Below are positions 1-7,741 of a stretch of 47,466 nucleotides of DNA, in pieces. The notes beneath the pieces are model-generated. The model saw only the letters and a program-made list of their open reading frames with translations, was not told the origin of the DNA and made no database searches. Within the stretch, counting starts at the first letter, position 1, and each line of letters opens with the position of its first letter. Both the position numbers and the translations under genes were made by a program. Source of the DNA: Streptomyces violaceoruber (GTDB lineage Bacteria > Actinomycetota > Actinomycetes > Streptomycetales > Streptomycetaceae); assembly GCA_000720805.1 (NCBI GenBank), contig JODI01000068.1, forward strand, positions 1 to 47,466, read 5' to 3'.

Positions 1-2
1 AC

Positions 3-98
3 GAGCAGGCCCGGCCCTTTAGATGGACCAAAACCGCGGACCAGATCATCGACCGCATCTGCCACTACTGCGACAGGATCTCCGGACCGGGACACTAG
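3..98 (+). pseudogene. IS630-type transposase, C-terminal fragment cut by window edge
   Basis: The frame is open from the window edge to a TAG at 96-98 and encodes about 31 residues, including RPFRWTKTADQII and ending RISGPGH. The PF-x-W-TKTADxI pattern followed by a short tail is the usual C-terminus of IS630-family (Tc1/mariner-like DDE) transposases in Streptomyces. The catalytic domain lies outside the window, so I cannot tell whether the element is intact. Its stop lies only 8 nt from the stop of the convergent DUF5995 gene, leaving almost no room for a terminal inverted repeat. The family call rests on memory of the motif. Confidence 0.6.
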
Positions 99-106
99 GG
101 CCTGGT

Positions 107-796
107 TCACCGGTCCGGCAGCGGAGTGAGCAGCATGCGCCCCGCCAGCCCCACCGCCGCGTCCAGCCTCTCCCTGAACTCCCCGGCGACGTCGGGGAGT
201 CCGCGCAGCGCCCACAGGGCCCGGGCCGCGGTCCAGGTGGCGTCCCGGGCCCGCTCCAGGCTCCACGCGCCGAGCAGATGCGTGAGCGGATCGGCGATCT
301 GGAGGAGGTCGGGGCCCGGCATCAGCTCTTCGCGGATGCGCTCCTCCAACGACACGAGGAGATCGCCCACGTGGTCGTACTCGTCCTCCACCTCGGCGGG
401 TTCGCAGTCGAGCGTACGACAGGTGTCCACGACGGCGAGTGCGAGATCGTGGCCGATGTGCGCGTTGATGCCCGCGAGGGCGAACTGCAGCGGTCGTACG
501 CCGGGATGACGGCGCATCTGGAACAGAGGCCGCCAGCAGGCGGGCGGGCGCCGTCCGTGGGTCACCGTCTCGACGGCGGCCAGGTAGCGCTTCGCGAACC
601 GTACGTCCAGCGTGGTCGCGGCCCGCGCGTCCTCGAAACGCCCGCTGTCGATGCGCTGGTCGACGGCCTCGGTCACCGCGAGGTAGACGCGGTTGAAGAC
701 CGCCACACCGTCCCCGGGCGGCAGTTCCGCGTCGAGCGCGCGCATACGGGAGACGACCGCGTCGACGGGAGTGGTGAATTGTTCGCATTGCACCAT
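107..796 (-). CDS. DUF5995 family protein
   Basis: The 229-residue soluble protein has no signal peptide or membrane segment. It carries the DUF5995 pattern: an N-terminal stretch with GDGVAVFNRVYLAVTEAV, then FAKRYLAAVE, WRPLFQMR and the signature QFALAGINAHIGHDLALAVVDT. The conserved His/Asn/Asp cluster (NAHIGHD) suggests a helical, possibly metal-binding fold, but no activity is established for the family. ATG at 794-796 is the start; no strong ribosome-binding site precedes it. It is convergent with the IS630 remnant, whose stop lies 8 nt beyond this gene's stop, so the last codons could have been altered by the insertion. Upstream, a divergent cellulase gene starts about 100 nt away. Confidence 0.75.
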   Translation of the reverse strand: MVQCEQFTTPVDAVVSRMRALDAELPPGDGVAVFNRVYLAVTEAVDQRIDSGRFEDARAATTLDVRFAKRYLAAVETVTHGRRPPACWRPLFQMRRHPGVRPLQFALAGINAHIGHDLALAVVDTCRTLDCEPAEVEDEYDHVGDLLVSLEERIREELMPGPDLLQIADPLTHLLGAWSLERARDATWTAARALWALRGLPDVAGEFRERLDAAVGLAGRMLLTPLPDR

Positions 797-898
797 GAGG
801 GCAGAGTCGCAGCTTTAGGGTGAGCCGGGTACCGGCGGGCCCGACGCTTCCCCAGAACGGGGGAACGTGCCCGCCGCCGGGGGAGGGGGAGCGGCACC

Positions 899-2140
899 GT
901 GTCAGGCTTACGTGCCCAGCGCCTGGCCGCGCGCCGGGCCGAGCGCAGGCGGACCGCACGGCGCGGTGCGATGGTCGCGGCGGCGTCCGTCGTGGTCGCG
1001 GTCGGCACCGCGACCGGGATGCTGTCCGCCCTCGACGACCGGCACGCCTCCGACGAGGCGAAACCCGAGGTGAGCAGCTCGCCCTACCTCGCACCGCAGC
1101 CCGCCGTACCGACACGGTCCGCCTCGCCGAGACCGAGCGCCTCCGCCTCGCCGCCCCGGAAGAACCCGGAGAAGACGCCGGGCCGCACGCCGACGCCCAC
1201 GAAGGAAGAGAAGGCGGAGAGAGCGGAGAAGGCGGACAATGGGGTGGTGAGGGAGAACGGGTCGACCGCCTTCGTGTCCACAGGCCTCTACCGTCACCCC
1301 CAGTCGCAGGTGCTGGACTGGGTGCGGGCCAACTCCGGCGATCCTCGGCGGGCGGTCATAGCGTCCCGTATCGCGGATCAGCCGGCCGCCGTCTGGTTCG
1401 CCGACTACACGCCCTCGACCATCATCGCCCGGGTGCGTGCGGTCACCTACGGCGGCGCCGCACAGGGCCGGGTCCCCGTGCTGGTGGCGTACGCGATCCC
1501 GGGCCGTGACTGCGGCGGAGCCTCGCAGGGCGGGGCGCCCGACCTGGGCGCCTACGACGCCTGGATCGACGCTTTCGCCGCCGGGCTGGGCTCGGCCGAG
1601 GCCGTCGTCATCCTGGAGCCCGACTCGATCGCCCAGGCCGAGTGCCTGACGTCGGCCCAGCGCTCCCGCCGGTTCGCCTCGCTCGCCCGCGCGGGCCGCG
1701 TCCTCAAGGCCGCCAACCCCAAGGTCCGGGTCTACTACGACGCCGGGCACTCCGGCTGGAACGCGGCCGCGAAACAGGCGACGTGGCTCCGGCAGGCCGG
1801 GGCCGCCTCGGCCGCCTCCTCCGACGGCGTGTTCAGCAACGTCTCCAACTTCCACCGCACGGCCGACGAGATCGCGTACGACCGTCAGGTCCTGGACGCC
1901 CTGGGCGGCCCCGCGAGCCTGGGTGCCGTCATCGACACCAGCCGCAACGGCAACGGCGCCCCGCCCGACGGCGAGTGGTGCGACCCGTCCGGCCGGAAGA
2001 TCGGCCGGGCGCCCACGCTGAACACCGGGGAGTCGCGGATCGACGCCTTCCTGTGGGTGAAACTGCCGGGGGAGTCGGACGGCTGCAAGGGCTCGCCGGG
2101 CACGTTCTCGCCGTCGTACGCCTACGACTTGGCGCGCTGA
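899..2140 (+). CDS. Secreted or membrane-anchored GH6 family endoglucanase/cellobiohydrolase
   Basis: The 413-residue protein hydrolyses beta-1,4-glucan by inversion if it is a typical GH6 enzyme. A basic N-terminus (RRAERRRTARRG) precedes a hydrophobic segment at about residues 24-45, so it is a signal peptide or signal anchor. A Pro/Ser/Lys/Glu-rich linker (about 50-115) follows, then the catalytic domain. GH6 motifs are visible: YAIPGRDCGG near residue 200 (the Asp of RDC matches the general acid), ILEPDSIA near 240, DTSRNGNG, CDPSGRKIG and LWVKLPGESDG. There is no carbohydrate-binding module. GTG at 899 has a strong site (GGGAGGGGGA) about 8 nt upstream. The last 19 nt overlap the convergent permease gene. 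Confidence 0.88.
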   Translation: MSGLRAQRLAARRAERRRTARRGAMVAAASVVVAVGTATGMLSALDDRHASDEAKPEVSSSPYLAPQPAVPTRSASPRPSASASPPRKNPEKTPGRTPTPTKEEKAERAEKADNGVVRENGSTAFVSTGLYRHPQSQVLDWVRANSGDPRRAVIASRIADQPAAVWFADYTPSTIIARVRAVTYGGAAQGRVPVLVAYAIPGRDCGGASQGGAPDLGAYDAWIDAFAAGLGSAEAVVILEPDSIAQAECLTSAQRSRRFASLARAGRVLKAANPKVRVYYDAGHSGWNAAAKQATWLRQAGAASAASSDGVFSNVSNFHRTADEIAYDRQVLDALGGPASLGAVIDTSRNGNGAPPDGEWCDPSGRKIGRAPTLNTGESRIDAFLWVKLPGESDGCKGSPGTFSPSYAYDLAR

Positions 2141-3513
2141 GTGCCGCTGTCGTAGGTGCTGGTGCCCTCGTCCAGCAGGGGCTCCCGCGTCGTGAGGTGG
2201 GGCGGGGCGAACACCCGCAGCGCGTGGTACCCGGTGATCACGACCAGCGTTCCCAGGGCGATGCCGCTCAGCGAGAAGGTGTCGCTGAACTTCATCGTCA
2301 CGTTGCCGACGCCGATGATGATGCCGGCGGCGGCCGGTACGAGGTTGAGCGGATTACGCAGGTCCACCCCGGCGTTGAGCCAGATCTGGGCGCCGAGCAG
2401 GCCGATCATGCCGTACAGGATGACGGTGATGCCGCCGAGGACACCGCCCGGGACCGCGGCCACCACCGCGCCGAACTTCGGGCAGAGGCCGAAGAGGAGA
2501 GCGAAGCCGGCGGCGGCCCAGTACGCGGCCGTCGAGTACACCCGGGTCGCGGCCATCACGCCGATGTTCTCGGAGTAGGTGGTGTTGGGCGGTCCGCCGA
2601 CCGCGGTGGACAGCACGGACCCGATGCCGTCCGCGGCGAGCGCCGTGCCCAGCTTGTCGTCCAGCGAGTCGCCGGTCATCTCACCGACCGCCTTGACGTG
2701 CCCGGCGTTCTCCGCGACCAGCGCGATGACGACGGGCAGCGCGACCAGGATCGCCGACCACTCGAAGGACGGTCCGTGGAAGGAGGGCAGGCCCACCCAG
2801 TCGGCCTTGCCGACGGCGGACAGGTCGAGGCGCCAGTGGTCGGTGAGCTTGCCGCTCGCGTCGGCCGAGTGGATGCGGCCGAAGAGGCGGTCGAAGGCCC
2901 AGGAGACGCCATAGCCGAAGACCAGGCCCAGGAAGATCGCGACGCGGGACCAGAACCCCCGCAGACAGACCACGGCCAGGCCGGTGAACAGCATGACCAG
3001 CAGGGCCGTCCACTGGTCCTGCGGCCAGTAGGTGGAGGCCGTGACGGGGGCCAGGTTGAAGCCGATCAGCATCACCACCGCGCCGGTGACGATCGGCGGC
3101 ATCGCCGCGTGGATGATCCGCGCCCCGAACTGCTGCACGGCCACCCCGACCAGGAACAGCGCGACGCCCACCACGAGAACCGCGCCGGTCACGGTGGCGC
3201 TGGTGCCGCCCTGCGCCCGGATGACCGCGGCCACGCCGACGAAGGACAGCGAACAGCCGAGGTAGCTGGGCACCCGGCCGCGGGTGGCGAGCAGGAAGAT
3301 GACGGTCGCGACGCCCGACATCATGATCGCGAGGTTGGGGTCCAGGCCCATGAGGACGGGCGCGACGAAGGACGCGCCGAACATCGCCACCACGTGCTGC
3401 GCGCCGAGCCCCACCGTGCGGGGCCAGGAAAGCCGTTCGTCGGGGCGGACCACCGCTCCGGGCGCCGGAGTGCGTCCGTCGCCGTGCAGTTTCCAGCGGA
3501 CGCCAAGATCCAT
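2122..3513 (-). CDS. NCS2 family uracil/xanthine permease
   Basis: The 463-residue integral membrane protein has about 12-14 hydrophobic segments. It begins with RLSWPRTVGLGAQHVVAMFGASFVAPVL, the N-terminal pattern of uracil-type NCS2 permeases, in which Gln-His of AQHVVAMF is conserved. The substrate-site Glu region follows (IALVAENAGHVKAVGEMTG), then GGPPNTTYSENIGVMAATRVYS, which is diagnostic of the UraA/PyrP branch. Predicted role: proton-coupled uptake of uracil or a related nucleobase across the cytoplasmic membrane. ATG at 3511-3513 is the start, with only a weak upstream purine tract. The 3' end overlaps the cellulase gene convergently. The 5' leader carries palindromes and direct repeats, described separately. 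Confidence 0.88.
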   Translation of the reverse strand: MDLGVRWKLHGDGRTPAPGAVVRPDERLSWPRTVGLGAQHVVAMFGASFVAPVLMGLDPNLAIMMSGVATVIFLLATRGRVPSYLGCSLSFVGVAAVIRAQGGTSATVTGAVLVVGVALFLVGVAVQQFGARIIHAAMPPIVTGAVVMLIGFNLAPVTASTYWPQDQWTALLVMLFTGLAVVCLRGFWSRVAIFLGLVFGYGVSWAFDRLFGRIHSADASGKLTDHWRLDLSAVGKADWVGLPSFHGPSFEWSAILVALPVVIALVAENAGHVKAVGEMTGDSLDDKLGTALAADGIGSVLSTAVGGPPNTTYSENIGVMAATRVYSTAAYWAAAGFALLFGLCPKFGAVVAAVPGGVLGGITVILYGMIGLLGAQIWLNAGVDLRNPLNLVPAAAGIIIGVGNVTMKFSDTFSLSGIALGTLVVITGYHALRVFAPPHLTTREPLLDEGTSTYDSGTQRAKS

Positions 3514-3535
3514 GGTGCGGTTTCGCTTTCATCGC

Positions 3536-3597
3536 GTCTGTGGGTGTGTTGGGTCTGTGGGTGTGGGTCTCTCTGTGTCTGTCCCGGGACATTGTCC
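3536..3597 (-). promoter_or_regulatory. Palindromes and direct repeats in permease leader
   Basis: Seen directly: a perfect 12-bp palindrome TGTCCCGGGACA (3580-3591) overlapping a second, GGACATTGTCC (3587-3597), and two copies of GTCTGTGGGTGTG (3536-3548 and 3553-3565, 17 bp apart). They lie 23-84 bp upstream of the permease start, between it and the preceding MFS gene on the same strand. They could be a repressor operator plus a leader element; the cognate regulator is unknown. Confidence 0.4.
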
Positions 3598-3659
3598 AGA
3601 AAGCGGGGGCTGATCATCCGCTTGGGGTCGGGGACGCCTGCCTCACAACGCGGACATGT

Positions 3660-4871
3660 TCAGGGCCGCGGGCCGGGAACTGCCGCGGCCTCGGCACTGA
3701 CCTTCGGCCGGTCGCGGTCGGCGGCACGCAGCACACCCGCGAAGGCCACGAGCCCGCACGCCAGCACCGTCACCAGGCCGAACGAGACGACCAGGCTGGT
3801 CGCCTGGGCGAGGCCGCCGATGGCGCTCGGCGCGACCAGGCCCGACGTGTACGTGATGGTCGCGACGCCGGCGATGGCCAGGCTGGGGTTCGGCCCGCTG
3901 CGCCCGGCGGCGGCGAAGCACAGCGGTACGACGACCGCGATGCCGAGGCCCATCAGTGCGAACCCGCCCATCGCCACCGCCGGATTGCCCGCGACGACGA
4001 TCAACAGCCCGCCGAGCGCGGCCAGCACCCCGCCCACCCGGACCGTGGCCACCGAACCGAACCGGTCCACCACCTTGTCGCCGACGATCCGGGCGACGGC
4101 CATGGTCAGCGTGAAGCCGGTCGTGCACGCGGCCGCGAGCCCGGCCGAGGTGTCGAGTTGGTCGCGCAGGTAGACGGCCGACCAGTCCAGGCTCGCCCCC
4201 TCCGCGAACACCGCGCAGAACCCGACCGCGCCGATGAGCAGCGCCGACTTCGGCGGCAGCGCGAAGCGGGGCGGCGGCTCCTCGTCCTCGGCGGGCTGGA
4301 TATCGAGCACCCAGGTGCACGCGGCCACGCCCAGCACGGTCAGTACGGCGGCGGCCAGCGCGTGGTGCAGCCGGGCGTCCGAACCCAGGTGCGCGGCGAG
4401 CGTGCCGGCCGCCGAGCCGACCAGGGCGCCCCCGCTCCACAGGCCGTGCAGGCCGGACATGATCGAGCGGCCCAGCCGGTTCTCGACCTCCACGCCGAGC
4501 GCGTTCATCGCGACGTCCGCCATGCCCGCCGTGGCGCCGTAGACGAAAAGGGCCAGACACAGGGCTGGCAGGTTCGGCGCGAGGGACGGCAGGACCAGGG
4601 CCAGGGTCCACAGGGAGATCAGGCCGCGCAGGGCGTTCCGGGCGCCGAAGCGGTGGGTGATGCTGCCGGCCAGCGGCATCGCCACGGACGCGCCGAGCGC
4701 GGGGAAGGCGAGGGCGAGGCCCAACTGGCCCGCGCTGACCGACGCGTGGTCCTGGATCCACGGCACGCGGGTCGCGAACGAGCCGGTGACGGCGCCGTGC
4801 ACGGCGAACACGGCGGCCACGGCGTACCGGGCCCGCCTCACCTCGCGCTGCTCGTAGACCACTGCGCTCAT
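3660..4871 (-). CDS. MFS transporter, FucP/YbjJ-like
   Basis: The 403-residue protein has about 12 hydrophobic segments of major facilitator type. The N-terminal half reads AVFAVHGAVTGSFATRVPWIQDHASVSAGQLGLAL, the usual opening of the YbjJ/fucose-permease-like branch, and the cytoplasmic loop after helix 2 reads GSITHRFGARNALRG. A weaker second loop (GDKVVDRFGS) follows helix 8. The substrate is unknown. It lies divergent from the ROK-family gene at 5002 across a 130-bp spacer holding a perfect palindrome, so it is probably the target of that sugar-responsive type of regulator. ATG at 4869-4871 is preceded by GGGAGGACC-type purines. The permease gene begins about 147 nt downstream on the same strand. 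Confidence 0.8.
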   Translation of the reverse strand: MSAVVYEQREVRRARYAVAAVFAVHGAVTGSFATRVPWIQDHASVSAGQLGLALAFPALGASVAMPLAGSITHRFGARNALRGLISLWTLALVLPSLAPNLPALCLALFVYGATAGMADVAMNALGVEVENRLGRSIMSGLHGLWSGGALVGSAAGTLAAHLGSDARLHHALAAAVLTVLGVAACTWVLDIQPAEDEEPPPRFALPPKSALLIGAVGFCAVFAEGASLDWSAVYLRDQLDTSAGLAAACTTGFTLTMAVARIVGDKVVDRFGSVATVRVGGVLAALGGLLIVVAGNPAVAMGGFALMGLGIAVVVPLCFAAAGRSGPNPSLAIAGVATITYTSGLVAPSAIGGLAQATSLVVSFGLVTVLACGLVAFAGVLRAADRDRPKVSAEAAAVPGPRP

Positions 4872-4921
4872 TCTCCGGTCCTCCCGTTTTCCGGTCTCCC
4901 CTGGCCCTGCGCCGCCGTAAA

Positions 4922-4944
4922 CTATCAGGGACCCTGCCTGATAG
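4922..4944. promoter_or_regulatory. Perfect palindrome between MFS and ROK genes, likely operator
   Basis: Left arm CTATCAGG (4922-4929), 7-bp spacer, right arm CCTGATAG (4937-4944): an 8-bp perfect inverted repeat in the 130-bp divergent intergenic region. The surrounding bases (TAAACTATC and GATAGATA) are unusually AT-rich for this genome and could supply -10 elements for both directions. Placement suggests the binding site of the ROK regulator; this is inference. Confidence 0.55.
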
Positions 4945-5001
4945 ATAGCGAGTCACCGGCCGCGCGCTCGCGCAGCCCCGCCGATCTGGAAGGATCCCGG
5001 C

Positions 5002-6651
5002 ATGCCCGCATCCCCGAGCACCGCCCGGGCCATCAACGACCGGCTCGCCCTCAGCCTGCTCGCGCGGGAGGGTCCGCTGACGGCGGCGCGGTTGAAGCAA
5101 CTCACCGGCCTGTCCAGACCCACCGTCGCCGATCTCGTCGACCGCCTCACCGCCGCCGGTCTCATCACGGTGGTCGGGGAGTCGGGTGAGCAACGGCGCG
5201 GGCCCAACGCGAAGCTGTACGGCATCGTCGCCGACCGCGCCCATCTGGCGGCGGTCGACATCCGCACCGAGGGCGTCACCGTCGTCGTCTCCGATCTGCT
5301 CGGCCGAGTGCTCGCCGAGGCGTCCGTGCCGATCGGCGAGGACATGGGCACCGGGCCGGCGGTGGAGCAGGCGGTCACCCTGGTCGAGCGCGTGGCGAAG
5401 GAGGCCGGCGCCGACCGGCTGCACACCGTCGGCATCGGCGCGCCCGGCCTGATCGACCCGGCCAGTGGCGAACTCCGCGACTCCTCGGGCCTGCCCGTCT
5501 GGCACCGGCGCCTGGTGGCCGCACTCCAGGAACGGCTCCCCGATGCCCGGTTCAGCGTCGAGAACGAGACCAACCTCGCGGCCCTGGCGGAACAACGCGA
5601 CGGCGCGGCACGGGACCGGGACACCTTCGTCCTCCTGTGGCTCGGCATGGGCATCGGCGGGGCGCTCGTCCTCGACGGCACGCTGCGCCGGGGTGCCTCC
5701 GGCGGCGCGGGCGAGCTCGGTTTCCTCCCGATACCGGGCACCACGGGACTGCCGTCGGCGACCGACTGCGACGGGGGGTTCCACTCGCTGGCAGGCGCGG
5801 GCGCGGTGGCCGCGCTGGCGGCGGAGCACGGGGTGACGGCCGAGGTGACGGCACACGAGCCGGAGGCGGCGGCGCTTGTGCGGGTGGCTGTGTCGCTGGT
5901 GGGGGGCCGCGCGGCGGTGGGGGACGGGGCTTCGGTGGCTTCGGTGGATCCGGTGCTCGCCGCGGGCAGAGAGGCGGGGGGCGGGACGTCGGGGGTCTCG
6001 ACGGCGGGTCAGGGTGCGGGGGGTGAGGCGTCGGGGGTCTCAACGGGGGCCTGGGAGGCGGCGGATGAGGCCGCCGTGAGCAGGATCGCCGCAAGAGGTG
6101 GCGCAGCCGCGGGCCAGGCGGTCGCGGAGGGCCGGGCCGCAGCCGGCGGGATGCCGGCGGCGCATCACACGCACCGCCGCACCCTTGCTGACGGCGACGG
6201 CGACAGCGACAGCGAGGGTGGCAGCGACAGCGAGGGTGGCAGCGACCGCGTCCGCCCCGAAGCCCTCGCCACCCCCCACCCGTACCCGCACCCGCCCTGG
6301 CACCCGCACCCGCACCCGGACCCGGTCGCCGGTGCCGACCGCTTCCTCGACGTCCTCGCGGACCGGGTCGCCCTCGGTGCCGCCGCGGTGATCTCCGTAC
6401 TGGACCCGGGCTGTGTGGTGCTCGCCGGTGAGGTCGGCCGTGCGGGCGGCCATGTGCTGGCCCGGCGCGTGCAGGACCGTCTCGCCCGGCTGTCCCCCCT
6501 GCCGACGGAGGTGCGTTCCAGCGCCCTCGGCGGCGGTGCGGTGCTGCGCGGGGCGCTGCTCACGGCGCGAGACCGGGCGCAGGACGAACTGTTCGCGCCC
6601 CCACGCCAGTTGACCGTCCGCGGCGGGGGACCGCAGACGGCGGAGGTGTAA
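5002..6651 (+). CDS. ROK family transcriptional regulator with large low-complexity insert
   Basis: The 549-residue protein has an N-terminal winged helix (about residues 12-65: LTAARLKQLTGLSRPTVADLVDRLTAAGLI) and a ROK sugar-kinase-like domain with AVDIRTEGVTVVVSDLLGRVL, GIGAPGLIDPASGEL, ENETNLAALAE and GMGIGGALVLDG. Usual ROK regulators are about 380-410 residues. Here roughly residues 293-441 are inserted inside the ROK domain: Gly/Ala/Ser repeats, a DGDSDSEGGSDSEGG tract and a His/Pro tract (HPYPHPPWHPHPHPDP). The domain then resumes at GADRFLDVLADRV and ends normally. The CxCGxxGC zinc motif is absent; TDCDGG stands near that position. ATG at 5002 follows GGAAGGA. It probably represses the divergent MFS gene. 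Confidence 0.82.
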   Translation: MPASPSTARAINDRLALSLLAREGPLTAARLKQLTGLSRPTVADLVDRLTAAGLITVVGESGEQRRGPNAKLYGIVADRAHLAAVDIRTEGVTVVVSDLLGRVLAEASVPIGEDMGTGPAVEQAVTLVERVAKEAGADRLHTVGIGAPGLIDPASGELRDSSGLPVWHRRLVAALQERLPDARFSVENETNLAALAEQRDGAARDRDTFVLLWLGMGIGGALVLDGTLRRGASGGAGELGFLPIPGTTGLPSATDCDGGFHSLAGAGAVAALAAEHGVTAEVTAHEPEAAALVRVAVSLVGGRAAVGDGASVASVDPVLAAGREAGGGTSGVSTAGQGAGGEASGVSTGAWEAADEAAVSRIAARGGAAAGQAVAEGRAAAGGMPAAHHTHRRTLADGDGDSDSEGGSDSEGGSDRVRPEALATPHPYPHPPWHPHPHPDPVAGADRFLDVLADRVALGAAAVISVLDPGCVVLAGEVGRAGGHVLARRVQDRLARLSPLPTEVRSSALGGGAVLRGALLTARDRAQDELFAPPRQLTVRGGGPQTAEV

Positions 6652-6716
6652 GGCCCCGGGCCTGGGGGTCCGGCGGCGGGCAAGGGCCGTCGTCACCGTC
6701 GCCGGACCGTACGCAG

Positions 6717-6745
6717 ACCCTAAGAGGACTAGACCAACCGGTCAA
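6717..6745 (-). promoter_or_regulatory. Chitinase-type promoter with DasR-like half site, no gene downstream
   Basis: On the minus strand TTGACC (6745-6740) and TAGGGT (6722-6717) are separated by exactly 17 bp. The spacer contains TTGGTCTAGTCC, a partial match to DasR sites (TGGTCTAGACCA). The 17 bases at 6721-6737 are identical to 21848-21864 in front of the chitinase gene, and the -35 regions align too. Reading leftward, only the 3' end of the ROK gene is met, in antisense. Confidence 0.6.
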
Positions 6746-6863
6746 TAGGTACGGACTATCCTCGAAGCCGGTTACATTCCCGGTACGCTCTGTGAGGCAA
6801 CCCACATCGTTCACCCGTATGGAGCTCGACAAGGCGTGGCACACTTGCCCTGTACCAGAAGCA

Positions 6864-6990
6864 GCGCACTCCGGGGTCGGTGAAAGTCCGAACCGGCGGT
6901 TACAGTCCGCGACCCGGTCGCTTCCAGCGGCCGGTTGACCAGGTGAAATTCCTGGACCGACGGTTAAAGTCCGGATGGGAGGCAGTGCGC
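6864..6990 (+). ncRNA. FMN riboswitch (RFN element)
   Basis: Closing stem GCGCACT (6864-6870) pairs perfectly with AGTGCGC (6984-6990). Conserved RFN blocks lie inside in the right order: CGGGGTCGGTGAAAGTCCG, ACCGGCGGTTACAGTCCGCG, a variable arm with CCGGTTGACCAGGTGAAATTC, and GACGGTTAAAGTCCGGATGG. It binds FMN and lowers expression of the riboflavin genes starting at 7139. The compact hairpins downstream and the distance to the ribE ribosome-binding site do not decide between transcriptional and translational control. Confidence 0.95.
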
Positions 6991-7138
6991 GGCGGGCGGG
7001 CATTCGTGCGCGCCGCCGTATCGGCTCGTCCTTCGGGACGGGTGCGTCCGGCGTCGCCCCGGTGTTCCTGCTCGTACATTCTGTCGTTCGTCGACAGCCC
7101 CGGAGTCCGTGCCCCGATGTGGCAGGAGGACCCGGGAA

Positions 7139-7741
7139 GTGTTCACCGGAATCGTCGAAGAGCTGGGTGAGGTCACCGCCGTCGAAATCCTCGACGACGC
7201 CTCCCGCTTCCGTCTTCGTGGCCCCGTCGTCACGGAGGGCGCACAGCACGGCGACTCCATCGCCGTCAACGGCGTCTGTCTCACGGTCGTCGAGCACGAC
7301 GGCGACGAATTCACCGCGGACGTCATGGCGGAGACCCTGAAGCGCTCCAGCCTCGGCGCCCTGACCGTCGGCTCCCGGGTCAACCTCGAACGCCCCATGG
7401 CCGTGGGCGATCGCCTCGGCGGTCACATCGTCCAGGGCCACGTCGACGGCACGGGCACGGTCCTGGAGCGCAAGCCGTCCGAGAACTGGGAGATCGTCAA
7501 GATCTCACTCCCCGCGGACCTCACGCGCTACGTCGTGGAGAAGGGCTCCATCACCGTCGACGGCATCAGCCTCACCGTCGTCGACGCCGGGCCGGACTTC
7601 TTCACCGTCAGCCTCATCCCCACCACCCTCGACCTGACCACGCTCGGCCACAAGCAGCCCGGCGACCCGGTCAACCTCGAGGTCGACGTCATCGCCAAGT
7701 ACGTCGAGCGGCTGATGACCCGTCAGGGGGCCGGCGAGTGA
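7139..7741 (+). CDS. ribE: Riboflavin synthase, alpha chain
   Basis: The 200-residue enzyme dismutates two 6,7-dimethyl-8-ribityllumazine molecules to riboflavin. It has the expected two homologous lumazine-binding halves: [12 protein letters not shown] with NGVCLTVVE in the first, and [12 protein letters not shown] with [10 protein letters not shown] in the second; length is normal. GTG at 7139 is chosen because the protein then begins at the conserved FTGIVEE and AGGAGGA lies 8 nt upstream. It is the first gene of a riboflavin operon behind an FMN riboswitch. Its stop overlaps the start of ribM by 4 bp (GTGA), implying translational coupling. Confidence 0.95.
   Translation: MFTGIVEELGEVTAVEILDDASRFRLRGPVVTEGAQHGDSIAVNGVCLTVVEHDGDEFTADVMAETLKRSSLGALTVGSRVNLERPMAVGDRLGGHIVQGHVDGTGTVLERKPSENWEIVKISLPADLTRYVVEKGSITVDGISLTVVDAGPDFFTVSLIPTTLDLTTLGHKQPGDPVNLEVDVIAKYVERLMTRQGAGE

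Larger units (their letters stand above)
6652..7138. other. Noncoding region: orphan promoter, then riboflavin leader
   Basis: No convincing gene on either strand. It contains the leftward chitinase-type promoter (6717-6745), the FMN riboswitch (6864-6990) and, downstream of the switch, two compact hairpins: CGTCC-TTCG-GGACG at 7027-7040 and CTGTCG/CGACAG at 7081-7097. These probably belong to the expression platform of the riboflavin operon. Confidence 0.6.

Noticed and set aside
1642..4173. Very long open frame of 843 codons on the plus strand
   Set aside because: It lies over the cellulase end and antisense to two good transporter genes. Composition (runs of Arg, Gly, His, Asp) is that of an antisense or shifted frame in GC-rich DNA, with no domain signal.
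3643..5856. 737-codon open frame on the minus strand
   Set aside because: It is a frame-shadow of the MFS gene and antisense to the ROK gene; both real genes have recognisable motifs.
6195..6260. Tandem repeats in the ROK gene as evidence of a mobile element
   Set aside because: They stay in frame and encode the acidic Ser/Gly tract, so slippage within the gene explains them.
7109..7138. Earlier ATG start for riboflavin synthase
   Set aside because: It would add a non-conserved stretch before FTGIVEE and place the ribosome-binding site inside the gene.
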